From the NCBI GenBank assembly GCA_028715865.1, contig JAQUQY010000024.1, positions 1 through 12,642 on the forward strand: a stretch of 12,642 bases of DNA, read 5' to 3'. Every line of letters begins with the position of its first letter. The first letter of the stretch is position 1. This DNA comes from Syntrophales bacterium. Its GTDB lineage: Bacteria > Desulfobacterota > Syntrophia > Syntrophales > UBA2210. Below, one piece after another: positions 6,398-12,642 of this stretch. A program made the translations under genes and the position numbers. A model generated the notes under the pieces. It was not told where the DNA came from and ran no database searches. It saw nothing but the letters and a program-made list of their open reading frames with translations.

Positions 6398-7576
6398 TCA
6401 GGGGTGATTGACGGATGGAAGCAACCGCTGCGGTTCTCCGATGAGGAACTCCCCTTTTTCGATCCGTTCCTTTAGAACGTGACAGATTTCAAGTGCTTTA
6501 TAGTAGCTAGACATGGGCGCCGTGTCAATTGTTTTTCCGTTAAGGATGATAGATCCGCTGCGCAGTTCCCTGTAATTTACTTCACCTATACTTTGAGCCG
6601 GACCACTGGGATAATCTACACCATAGTCGTAAACCTGGGTGTAGATATCTTCATCCTTAACGGCGGTGAAAAGAGCAATCTCCTCGTTAAGAAGGGGAAT
6701 TGGTATTCCTATTCCCACGTAGAGCGATACCCCGTAGCCAAGCATGCTCGCGCCCAGGAGCCAACGGGGGCTCATTTCCTTCAGGTTGCCGATAACTGCC
6801 AGCGTGCCGGCGCCCTCACGTGGAACCCCGTTTTCGCCCCTCATTACGTTCGCGTTATGTTGGGTTCCGCTCCAGGCAACGTACCCCTGGGCGCCGCCCA
6901 GGAATATGGACGTTCCTATGCCTATGGTTCTGAAAAAGGGATCGTTCAGCAGGGGGCTGAGCTGCCCGGAGGTTGAGTAGTTCGCGTTGGCCATCAGTGG
7001 ACGCAATACTCCCATGTATGTATAGATCGTCCGGTCCGACATGTTGACGGCGCAGCTGTAATTCTGGTAGGCGTTTCTCGGATTGAACAGGATGGCGTCC
7101 CTCAGATCCTGAAGGGTAATGCTTTTTTCAAATTTGCGGGCCGGGTAACAGTCTGTTCCGTAGCCTTCCACATTGATCTTGACCACTTTTCCGGCTACCA
7201 GGTCCTCTATGACGTGACCTCCGCCATAGTTGAATTCTCCGGGATGAACGCTGTTTAGAGGGTCTCCCTCCACTACTGAGGTGGCGCCAAGGTAACAGTC
7301 CACGGCGGCTATGCCAGCGTAGGCTGGAACGTTGTTCAGCCAGACTTTCGAGGACTTGATTCTGGGAGAAGAGTGGCCGAAGTTGATAAAGGCGCCGGAG
7401 GAGCACATTAGGCCGAAGGTCCCCGTGGTAACCACGTCCACGGTACGTGCCGCCTCGACGGCTCCTTTCCGTTCGACGATATCGATGATTTCTTCCGCCG
7501 TTACAACAACAACGGCGCCTTCCCGTATTTTACGGTTGATCTCCTGGTAGGTTTTTGTAACTTTGTGTTTTTTCAT
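6398..7576 (-). CDS. Homocysteine biosynthesis protein, COG1900/DUF39 family (aspartate-semialdehyde sulfurtransferase-like)
   Basis: This matches the DUF39/COG1900 family, whose characterised archaeal and Desulfovibrio members turn aspartate semialdehyde plus sulfide into homocysteine, replacing the O-acylhomoserine route. The 392-residue product starts KTYQEINRKIREGAVVVVTA. It carries VVTTGTFGLMCSSGAF with Cys58, AAVDCYLGAT (Cys94), HPGEFNYGGGHVIEDLVAG (112-129) and GYGTDCYPARKFEK with Cys143. From memory of the family, two conserved cysteines are needed for sulfur transfer; Cys58 and Cys143 are the likely ones here. The C-terminal CBS pair found in some archaeal homologues is missing. The usual partner, a NIL-ferredoxin protein, is not in this window. 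AGGAG lies about four bases before the ATG, and a candidate promoter is at 7605-7631. Neighbours are dut upstream and ftsB downstream. Confidence 0.88.
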   Translation of the reverse strand: MKKHKVTKTYQEINRKIREGAVVVVTAEEIIDIVERKGAVEAARTVDVVTTGTFGLMCSSGAFINFGHSSPRIKSSKVWLNNVPAYAGIAAVDCYLGATSVVEGDPLNSVHPGEFNYGGGHVIEDLVAGKVVKINVEGYGTDCYPARKFEKSITLQDLRDAILFNPRNAYQNYSCAVNMSDRTIYTYMGVLRPLMANANYSTSGQLSPLLNDPFFRTIGIGTSIFLGGAQGYVAWSGTQHNANVMRGENGVPREGAGTLAVIGNLKEMSPRWLLGASMLGYGVSLYVGIGIPIPLLNEEIALFTAVKDEDIYTQVYDYGVDYPSGPAQSIGEVNYRELRSGSIILNGKTIDTAPMSSYYKALEICHVLKERIEKGEFLIGEPQRLLPSVNHP

Positions 7577-7604
7577 GGGCTCCTCTTCGGTTCTCCCTTT
7601 GTGG

Positions 7605-7631
7605 GATATACCAAAGACCTGAAAAACTCAA
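7605..7631 (-). promoter_or_regulatory. Candidate sigma70-type promoter for DUF39-ftsB-pil genes
   Basis: On the minus strand TTGAGT (7631-7626) is followed after 15 bases by TATATC (7610-7605). TGG immediately upstream of it gives an extended -10 (TGnTATATC), which could compensate for the short spacer. A start about seven bases later would leave a leader of roughly 20 bases holding the AGGAG of the DUF39 gene. This lies in the 92-base gap between dut and DUF39, the largest gap in the minus-strand run. Nothing else was recognised in that gap apart from a 5-bp stem across the dut stop codon. Confidence 0.28.
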
Positions 7632-7668
7632 GGGGAGAATAAGGAAGGGGCAGGCTGCGGCAGTGCCG

Positions 7669-8121
7669 CTACAATCCCGTGTGTCCGAAACCGCCCTCTC
7701 CCCGGGCCGTGGTTTCCAGTTCTTCCTTTTCATGCCAGTCAACGCGAAAAATCTTGTGTATAACCATCTGGGCAAGACGGTCCCCCCTCCTTATAAAAAA
7801 AATTTCCCTGCCCAGGTTTATCAGGATAAGACGAATCTCTCCGCGGTAATCGGCATCGACGGTTCCAGGGCTGTTGAGCAGCGTGATGCCGTGGCGCAGG
7901 GCGAGACCGCTCCTTGGACGGATCTGCGCTTCGAAACCGGGAGGAAGAGCCAGGGCGATTCCTGTCGGGATTATCGCGCGTTCTCCCGGCAGAAGCCGCT
8001 CTTCAACTTTAACGGCGGCATAGAGATCCATGCCGGCGGCCCCCTCAGACATGTAGCGGGGCAGGGGGAGGTCGGCGTTATTGCCGACCCTGATGAGGGA
8101 AACGCGAATGGATTGATCCAT
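7669..8121 (-). CDS. dut: Deoxyuridine 5'-triphosphate nucleotidohydrolase (dUTPase)
   Basis: dUTPase hydrolyses dUTP to dUMP and pyrophosphate, keeping uracil out of DNA and supplying dUMP for thymidylate synthesis; the family works as a homotrimer in the cytoplasm. All five motifs are present: GAAGMDLYA (motif 1, 27-35), RPRSGLAL (motif 2, 68-75), GTVDADYRGEI (motif 3, 86-96, with the catalytic Asp89 and the base-stacking Tyr92), RRGDRLAQMV (motif 4, 111-120) and RGEGGFGHTG (motif 5, 140-149) with the flexible-tail Phe. The 150-residue length is typical. GGGAG lies about nine bases before the ATG. The gene begins 31 bases after the pnp stop codon, with a perfect hairpin between, and is probably read from the pnp transcript. 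Confidence 0.97.
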   Translation of the reverse strand: MDQSIRVSLIRVGNNADLPLPRYMSEGAAGMDLYAAVKVEERLLPGERAIIPTGIALALPPGFEAQIRPRSGLALRHGITLLNSPGTVDADYRGEIRLILINLGREIFFIRRGDRLAQMVIHKIFRVDWHEKEELETTARGEGGFGHTGL

Positions 8122-8142
8122 TTTTAAAGGCTCCCGGCGGCA

Positions 8143-8164
8143 GAAAACAGCTTCAGCTGTTTTC
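8143..8164 (-). terminator. Perfect hairpin spanning the pnp stop codon, possible attenuator/terminator
   Basis: On the minus strand the arms GAAAACAGC and GCTGTTTTC are perfectly complementary (9 bp) around the 4-base loop TGAA, whose first three bases are the pnp stop codon. The A-tract/U-tract arms resemble a bidirectional intrinsic terminator, though the GC core is only four pairs and the U-run is paired. It could reduce read-through into dut, or protect the 3' end of the pnp message. Structure is seen in the sequence; function is inferred. Confidence 0.42.
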
Positions 8165-10270
8165 CTCGAGGGCGTCTTTCCGGCTCAACCGCACCTTGCC
8201 GTTTTTATCTATATCGATAACCTTGACGGGGACTACATCCCCTTCCTGCAATACGTCGGTAACCTTGGTAACCCGCCTGTTTTCAAGCTGTGAGATGTGA
8301 ACCAGGCCGTCAAGACCGGGAAGAATTTCGACGAAGGCGCCGAAATCTACAATTCTCTTTACAGTTCCCATGTAGATTTTTCCGATCTCAGCTTCTTCTG
8401 TGAGAGCCCTGATCATGGCAATGGCCCGTTCCGATGCTTCCGGCTCGCTTGAGGCGATGCTGACGCTTCCGTCGTCCTCTACGTCAATGGCGCACCCGGT
8501 TTCACTGATTATCTGGCGAATATTGCTTCCACCCTTGCCGATGACGTCCCTTATGCGCTCGGGATTAATCTTGATGACGGTGATACGCGGCGCGTATCGG
8601 GACATTTCGGATCTCGGCGCCGAGATGGTCTTCTCCATTTCGGAGATGATATGCAAGCGCCCCTCTTTCGCCTGGTAGAGGGCTTTTCGAAGGACCTCCT
8701 CGGTGATGCCGTCGATCTTGATATCCATCTGCATGGCCGTGATGCCATTCCGGGTGCCGCAGACCTTGAAGTCCATGTCGCCGGCATGGTCCTCGTCGCC
8801 GAGAATGTCGGACAAAACAGCCACCCTGTCGCCTTCCTTGAGAAGACCCATTGCGATGCCGGCAACTATGGTCTTTATGGGAACTCCACCGTCGAGAAGC
8901 GACAATGCCCCGCCGCAGACGGTGGCCATGGAGGAGGAGCCGTTGGAGGACATGATTTCTGAAACGATCCGGATGGTATAGGGAAATTCTTCCGGTGAGG
9001 GCATGACAGGAATCAGGGCACGCCGGGCAAGAACTCCGTGGCCGATTTCGCGGCGTCCGGGTCCTCTGAGGAATTTCGCTTCACCGACGCAGTAGGGTGG
9101 AAAATTGTAATGAAGCATGAAGGCGCGCAGTTCTTCTCCGCCGATTCCGTCAAGGCGCTGTTCATCCGCCGATGTTCCCAGCGTCATCATGGTAAGCGCC
9201 TGGGTTTCCCCTCGGGTGAAAATAGCTGATCCATGAGTACGGGGCAGGATCCCCACTTCACAGGTAATGGGCCGTATGTCTTCGGGAGAGCGTCCGTCGA
9301 TCCTGATGTTTTCATCGAGAATCATACTCCGGGAAACAGCCTTTTCAAGTCCTTCCAGGATGGTTCCCACCTGGGAGGCCTTGGGAGCGTCATCCAGGGC
9401 GAGCTCCTCCTTCACCGCCTGGCGTACCTCCTTAATCGCGGCGGAGCGTTGTGCTTTCTCCTTGATGCGGTAGGCCGCCGAAAGACCTTCCAGCGCCAGA
9501 TCCTTGACGCCTTTTACAAGGCCATCGTCGATCAGGGGAAGTTCAAAGGCCTGCTTTTCCTTCCCCATGGCCTCGCGCATCCGGTCCTGGAGATCAATGA
9601 CAGACCGCAGGGATGACAGACCGAAGCTTATGGCTTCCAATAGTGAATCCTCGTCTGCCTCCAGGGATCCGCCTTCCACCATTACCAGGTTGATGTCGTA
9701 ATCGTCACTTTCTGCGGAGCCGAGAACCTTTCTTCCCACCAGGAAGAGATCGATGTCGCTTGCCTCCATGTCTGCCGCCGAGGGGTTGCAGATAAACTGC
9801 CCGTCTCTCCGTGCTATCCTGGCGCCGGCGATGGGGCCGTTGAAGGGAATATCAGAGACGGTGAGGGCGGCCGATGCTCCAAGCATGGCGGCCACATCTG
9901 AGCCGTTGTCGCCGTCGTAGGAGAGCACCGTTGCGATTATCTGCGTTTCATAGCTCCATCCCTTGGGAAAGAGAGGACGTATGGACCTGTCGATGAACCG
10001 TGAGGTAAGGGTTTCCTTTTCATTGGGGCGCCCCTCGCGCTTGAAGAAGCCTCCTGGAATCTTGCCCGCGGCTGATGTCATTTCCTGGTAATCAACGGTC
10101 AGGGGAAGGAAATCGATGCCTTCCCGTTTTGTCTTCTGGGAAACGGCAGTGACCAGAACAATGGTATCACCGTAACGGACGTAGGCGGCTCCGTTGGCCT
10201 GGCCCGCCACATAATTGGTTCTGATTGAAATTTCCCTGCCCGCGAATTCTGCGGTAAATACGTTGTTCAT
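8153..10270 (-). CDS. pnp: Polyribonucleotide nucleotidyltransferase (PNPase)
   Basis: PNPase degrades RNA 3' to 5' using phosphate and can add tails in reverse; in many bacteria it joins the RNA degradosome. The 705-residue product has the full set of domains: RNase PH-1 (about 11-142, with FFKREGRPNEKETLTSR), an all-helical linker (about 240-312), RNase PH-2 (about 325-545, with LPRTHGSAIFTRGETQAL, HYNFPPY, and the catalytic acidic loop GDEDHAGDMD at 491-500), a KH domain with the GxxG loop IGKGGSNI (577-584), and an S1 domain (about 628-697, VDFGAFVEILPGLDGLVHIS). Residues about 181-193 look like a 10-residue insertion relative to E. coli PNPase. AAGGAGG precedes the ATG by about 11 bases. 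It follows rpsO by 31 bases, the conserved rpsO-pnp arrangement, in which pnp mRNA is often autoregulated. Confidence 0.98.
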   Translation of the reverse strand: MNNVFTAEFAGREISIRTNYVAGQANGAAYVRYGDTIVLVTAVSQKTKREGIDFLPLTVDYQEMTSAAGKIPGGFFKREGRPNEKETLTSRFIDRSIRPLFPKGWSYETQIIATVLSYDGDNGSDVAAMLGASAALTVSDIPFNGPIAGARIARRDGQFICNPSAADMEASDIDLFLVGRKVLGSAESDDYDINLVMVEGGSLEADEDSLLEAISFGLSSLRSVIDLQDRMREAMGKEKQAFELPLIDDGLVKGVKDLALEGLSAAYRIKEKAQRSAAIKEVRQAVKEELALDDAPKASQVGTILEGLEKAVSRSMILDENIRIDGRSPEDIRPITCEVGILPRTHGSAIFTRGETQALTMMTLGTSADEQRLDGIGGEELRAFMLHYNFPPYCVGEAKFLRGPGRREIGHGVLARRALIPVMPSPEEFPYTIRIVSEIMSSNGSSSMATVCGGALSLLDGGVPIKTIVAGIAMGLLKEGDRVAVLSDILGDEDHAGDMDFKVCGTRNGITAMQMDIKIDGITEEVLRKALYQAKEGRLHIISEMEKTISAPRSEMSRYAPRITVIKINPERIRDVIGKGGSNIRQIISETGCAIDVEDDGSVSIASSEPEASERAIAMIRALTEEAEIGKIYMGTVKRIVDFGAFVEILPGLDGLVHISQLENRRVTKVTDVLQEGDVVPVKVIDIDKNGKVRLSRKDALEENS

Positions 10271-10301
10271 TGTTCTAATTTCCTCCTTGGAATTGTGACG
10301 A

Positions 10302-10568
10302 TCACCGTCTCAAGCCGAGACGCTGGATAATTTCCCTGTAACGGTCTATTTCTGTGTTTTTAAGGTAATCCAGCAGTCGTCGTCTCTTCCCGACAAGCTT
10401 CAGAAGCCCCCGGCGTGAATGATGGTCTTTTTTGTGTACCTTGAAGTGTTCCGTCAGGTACTCGATTCTCGCGCTGAGCAGGGCGATCTGTACCTCGGGA
10501 GATCCCGTGTCATTGTCATGCTTCTTGAACGTCGTAATGATTTCTTTTTTCCTGTCTTCGTCAAACAC
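10302..10568 (-). CDS. rpsO: 30S ribosomal protein S15
   Basis: S15 binds the central domain of 16S rRNA early in small-subunit assembly. The product is a full-length S15 with the signature DTGSPEVQIALLSARIEYLT, then HKKDHHSRRGLLKLVGKRRR, ending RYREIIQRLGLRR. I chose GTG 10568 as start because AGGAG stands exactly eight bases upstream. It gives 88 residues beginning MFDEDRKKEII, close to the usual 88-89. A GTG at 10577 in the same frame would add three residues, but it lies inside that ribosome-binding stretch. Only 45 bases separate the gene from truB, so there is little room for a long regulatory leader of the E. coli type. That gap is AT-rich, without a convincing promoter. Confidence 0.97.
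   Translation of the reverse strand: MFDEDRKKEIITTFKKHDNDTGSPEVQIALLSARIEYLTEHFKVHKKDHHSRRGLLKLVGKRRRLLDYLKNTEIDRYREIIQRLGLRR
10306..10322 (-). promoter_or_regulatory. Small hairpin at the rpsO 3' end before pnp
   Basis: CGTCTC and GAGACG form a perfect 6-bp stem with a 5-base loop over the last codons of rpsO. It is followed directly on the minus strand by GTGA-TCG-TCAC, a second 4-bp stem across the rpsO stop, and then by the pnp ribosome site. In E. coli the rpsO-pnp junction carries a long RNase III stem used for pnp autoregulation. These stems are much shorter and equivalence is speculative. Confidence 0.28.
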
Positions 10569-10613
10569 AGCCTTCACTCCTCTCTTTGTATATGCTCACT
10601 TGTTATATAAAAT

Positions 10614-11597
10614 TTAAACGTTAAACACACGAACAAGCTTCATGGCCTGTTCCTTTTCGCCGGCCGTTCTCAACGATTCCGATGAGAGGAGCATACGAGC
10701 CACAGCCACTATGCGGCTGTCATTGCCTATGAGCCGTATCAGGGTTCCCTCTGCTGCCGGGGGGAAGGTTGTCTTGTTCAAAGCTCCAGCTTCGGGCTGG
10801 CAACCCTCCCTGATCCTTAGCGCCAGATCACGGCTTATGGGAATTGCCGGGTATCTGTCCAGAACGTCTTCCAGGGGAACGAGACTATTCCGGATAAGCC
10901 GGGGAGCCTCCCCATATTCCATGTCGTCCAGACGAAGGGCGTCCTCTTCGCTGAAACGGCCGCTTCGCGTTCTCCTGAGGCCAGCCAGTGCGGCGCCGCA
11001 ACCGAGGCGTTTTCCCATATCGTCACAGAGTGTCCGGATGTATGTTCCCTTTGAGCAGGCAACCAGTAACGTCGCGTAGGGTGGTGAAAATGACTCGATC
11101 TCTATATTTTCAATGGTTACCCGCTTCAACGGGGTGTCGAGTACCACGCCTTCCCGGGCCCAGCGATGATGAGGCCTCCCGCGGTGCTTGGCGGCCGAGT
11201 AGCGGGGGACCTTCTGTTCCATGGTTCCCAGGAATTCCCGGGATACGGATTCCAGGTCGCTATCGGTTATATGTCCGGGATTCTCAGTGGCAACGATGTT
11301 CCCCGTGATATCCAGCGTGTCCGTTGTTACCCCAAGAAGCATGGTTGCCCGGTATTCCTTGTCATCCTCAGTGAGAAAGGGAGCCATTTTGGTTGCTTCA
11401 TTTATGCAAAGGGGAAGCACCCCCGTGGCCAGGGGATCCAGCGTTCCCGTATGCCCAATTTTTCGTATTCCCAGGATTTTCCTGACGTCCCGTATGACAC
11501 CGAAGGAAGTCTGTCCCGCCGGCTTGTCCACGACGACTACACCATTCATAACGGGTTTGCCTTTGCAGCGAAAGTCGAGGACTTCTTGCCCGCTCAT
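10614..11597 (-). CDS. truB: tRNA pseudouridine(55) synthase TruB
   Basis: TruB makes pseudouridine 55 in the T-loop of tRNAs and also helps tRNA folding. The 327-residue product has VVVDKPAGQTS (21-31), the catalytic box GHTGTLDPLATGVLP (48-62, catalytic Asp54), KEYRA with the conserved Tyr82, CSKGTYIRTLCDDMG (181-195), and a C-terminal PUA-like region (about 252-305). A 16-residue N-terminal extension precedes the usual start MNGVVVVDKP. It is supported by GGAGG seven bases before ATG 11597 and by the ATGA overlap with nrnA. In the segment normally read as Y-x-x-AR (LYEYAR in E. coli), this protein has HHRWAR (143-148), so a generally conserved Tyr is replaced by His. The catalytic motifs are intact, so activity is expected. 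The position in nrnA-truB-rpsO-pnp is the standard arrangement. Confidence 0.97.
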   Translation of the reverse strand: MSGQEVLDFRCKGKPVMNGVVVVDKPAGQTSFGVIRDVRKILGIRKIGHTGTLDPLATGVLPLCINEATKMAPFLTEDDKEYRATMLLGVTTDTLDITGNIVATENPGHITDSDLESVSREFLGTMEQKVPRYSAAKHRGRPHHRWAREGVVLDTPLKRVTIENIEIESFSPPYATLLVACSKGTYIRTLCDDMGKRLGCGAALAGLRRTRSGRFSEEDALRLDDMEYGEAPRLIRNSLVPLEDVLDRYPAIPISRDLALRIREGCQPEAGALNKTTFPPAAEGTLIRLIGNDSRIVAVARMLLSSESLRTAGEKEQAMKLVRVFNV

Positions 11598-12571
11598 CCG
11601 GCAGCCTCCGCTTTGCTGATGATTTTTGCAAGCACGGATTCTATACGCTCCCTTATATCCTCGAGACTCCCCTCCATGCTGCAGGCCGAGGCGTTGCGAT
11701 GCCCTCCTCCTCCGAAGGCGCGGGCGGCTTCTTCCACATCATGGGCATCCTTTGACCGGAAGCTTACTTTATAGGTGCCGTCGGTTCTTTCGTAGTACAT
11801 GACGGCTATCATGACCCCGTCGATGGAGCGGACCTGGTCGACAATGCCTTCCGCGTGTTCAGGAAGAGCTTTTTCTTCTTCCATGGTTCGCTGGTCCAGG
11901 AAGATGGAGCCGACTTTTCCTTCAAAGCTCATAAGAAGCGTACCAAGAGCCCGGTTCATGAGCCTTACAGAGGTGATGGAACGCCTTTCGTAGACCTGCC
12001 CGGCAATCACGGAGGGATCGGCGCCCGCATCAACAAGCCGTGCCGCCAGGAGGAATGTTTCTTTTCCCGTATTGGAATACCTGAATGATCCCGTGTCGGT
12101 CAGAAGCGCTGTATAAAGATTAAGTGCAATTTCCTCCGTAAGAGGTACATCTAGCCTGTCTATCAGGCGGACCAGTATTTCGCCCGTAGAGCTTGCCGAA
12201 GCGTCTATAAGTGACAGAGGTATGCCTTCTCCGTCGTTGGAAATATGGTGATCAATAGTTATCAGTGTTTTTATTGATTCCACGCGGGCCGCTTCTTCAC
12301 CTATCCTGGCCATGTCGCTGCAGTCAAGGAAAACAGCCGTGTCGAAACGGTCAACGGGGCCAAGTGAACCGGCAACTTCGTCGGCTCCGGGGAGGAACCC
12401 GTATATGTCTGGAATCTTGTCCTGACAGAATACGACAACCTGCTTGTCCAGGTATCGTAAAGCGTGATAGAGGGCAAGCAAGGAGCCCACGGCGTCCCCG
12501 TCCGGACGGACATGTGAAGCCAGCAGAATGGATTTCGCCTCTCCAATGGCATCGGCTATTCTGTCAATCAT
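11594..12571 (-). CDS. nrnA: DHH-family phosphoesterase, NrnA-like nanoRNase / pAp phosphatase
   Basis: NrnA-type enzymes degrade 2-5-nt RNAs left by exonucleases and often dephosphorylate 3'-phosphoadenosine 5'-phosphate, using two divalent metals. The 325-residue region shows the DHH motifs in order: HVRPDGDAVGS (His20, Asp24, Asp26), FLDCSD (Asp83), the name motif IDHH (Asp107-His109), TALLTDTGSFRYSNT (Asp159), and a C-terminal DHHA1 domain ending AFGGGGHRNASAC (285-297). ATG 12571 gives the usual distance of about 20 residues to the first motif. Only a weak purine stretch lies upstream, and the frame stays open past this ATG to the window edge, through RbfA-like sequence (see the entry at 12572-12642). 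The gene could therefore be the C-terminal half of a fusion. Its stop overlaps the truB ATG. The position next to pnp fits the last step of RNA decay. Confidence 0.93.
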   Translation of the reverse strand: MIDRIADAIGEAKSILLASHVRPDGDAVGSLLALYHALRYLDKQVVVFCQDKIPDIYGFLPGADEVAGSLGPVDRFDTAVFLDCSDMARIGEEAARVESIKTLITIDHHISNDGEGIPLSLIDASASSTGEILVRLIDRLDVPLTEEIALNLYTALLTDTGSFRYSNTGKETFLLAARLVDAGADPSVIAGQVYERRSITSVRLMNRALGTLLMSFEGKVGSIFLDQRTMEEEKALPEHAEGIVDQVRSIDGVMIAVMYYERTDGTYKVSFRSKDAHDVEEAARAFGGGGHRNASACSMEGSLEDIRERIESVLAKIISKAEAAG

Positions 12572-12642
12572 GGGCTTTTGTATCTCGTTGAAAAGCCGCT
12601 CAATTCGTGTTCCGTAATCGAAGGATTCATCAAAGGAAAAAG
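12572..12642 (-). CDS. rbfA: C-terminal end of ribosome-binding factor A (partial), in frame with nrnA
   Basis: Read on the minus strand in the same frame as nrnA, these bases encode FDESFDYGTRIERLFNEI followed by QKP. This matches the end of RbfA proteins (typically F-x-x-D-x-S-x-x-Y-G-x-R-I-E-x-L-L-x-x-I). RbfA binds the 30S subunit and aids 16S rRNA maturation, and it is normally encoded just before nrnA. No stop codon occurs between this stretch and the nrnA ATG, so either the two form one fused protein or a one-base error hides the RbfA stop. Removing a single base from the AAAA or CCC runs at 12572-12578 would end RbfA at the TGA that overlaps the nrnA ATG. Most of the gene is outside the window. 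Confidence 0.7.

Noticed and set aside
7657..7669. GCGGC-AGT-GCCGC stem across the dut stop codon as a terminator
   Set aside because: Only five pairs and no T-tract after it on the minus strand. Could be chance in GC-rich sequence.
7663..8127. 154-residue plus-strand frame opposite dut
   Set aside because: It coincides almost exactly with dut, which has all five dUTPase motifs; the plus-strand translation shows no family features.
10589..10640. AT-rich patch with TATATAAC before rpsO, considered as an rpsO-pnp promoter
   Set aside because: A -10-like TATAAC or TATATA exists, but no reasonable -35 hexamer lies 16-18 bases upstream (TTGTTC is too far), so AT-richness alone does not support a call.
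1..12642. CRISPR arrays, tRNA/rRNA genes, insertion sequences, toxin-antitoxin or phage genes
   Set aside because: I looked for regular repeats, terminal inverted repeats, transposase or integrase motifs and tRNA-like cloverleaf ends. None was evident, and almost every base is covered by housekeeping or pilus genes.

Overview
The window looks like core chromosome of a moderately GC-rich, Gram-negative, probably anaerobic bacterium. Desulfobacterota (former Deltaproteobacteria) is my best guess. Three things point there: a type IV pilus secretin system implying an outer membrane, a COG1900/DUF39 homocysteine-biosynthesis protein of the kind known from sulfate reducers and methanogens, and the gene order rbfA-nrnA-truB-rpsO-pnp. 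This is inferred from gene content and was not checked by database search.

Layout. Bases 1-1571 (+ strand) hold the 3' end of a pilY1-like gene and, one base later, an unrecognised membrane-anchored gene with Ig/cadherin-like beta domains. They converge on an unbroken minus-strand run filling 1597-12642. In the direction of transcription (right to left) this run is: the last codons of rbfA, nrnA (DHH phosphoesterase), truB, rpsO, pnp, dut, a COG1900/DUF39 gene, an ftsB/divIC-like gene, pilM, pilN, pilO, pilP and pilQ. Gaps are mostly under 50 bases. nrnA/truB, pilM/N, pilO/P and pilP/Q overlap by four bases (ATGA) and pilN/O overlap by more, so translational coupling is likely. The 25-base gap between the convergent genes holds a small hairpin that could end the pil transcript. 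There are no tRNA, rRNA, CRISPR or insertion-sequence signals. The longest stretch without a gene is about 92 bases (7577-7668).

How the genes work together. The right part is the classic ribosome-maturation/RNA-decay cluster: RbfA and TruB act on rRNA/tRNA, S15 is a small-subunit protein, and PNPase and NrnA degrade RNA and the resulting nanoRNA. dut (nucleotide pool), DUF39 (sulfur assimilation into homocysteine) and ftsB (division) bridge to the left part. That part is the type IV pilus alignment complex PilM-N-O-P and its outer-membrane secretin PilQ, faced by PilY1, the tip/adhesin factor.

The points most worth a second look are: (1) the rbfA C-terminal frame runs into nrnA without a stop, so this is either a gene fusion or a one-base frameshift; (2) PilQ appears to lack the N1 (secretin_N) domain; (3) an unrecognised Ig-like membrane protein is tied to pilY1; (4) perfect hairpins surround the pnp stop codon and the ftsB start. 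I see no clear new defence or mobile system. Most of the window is ordinary housekeeping sequence.
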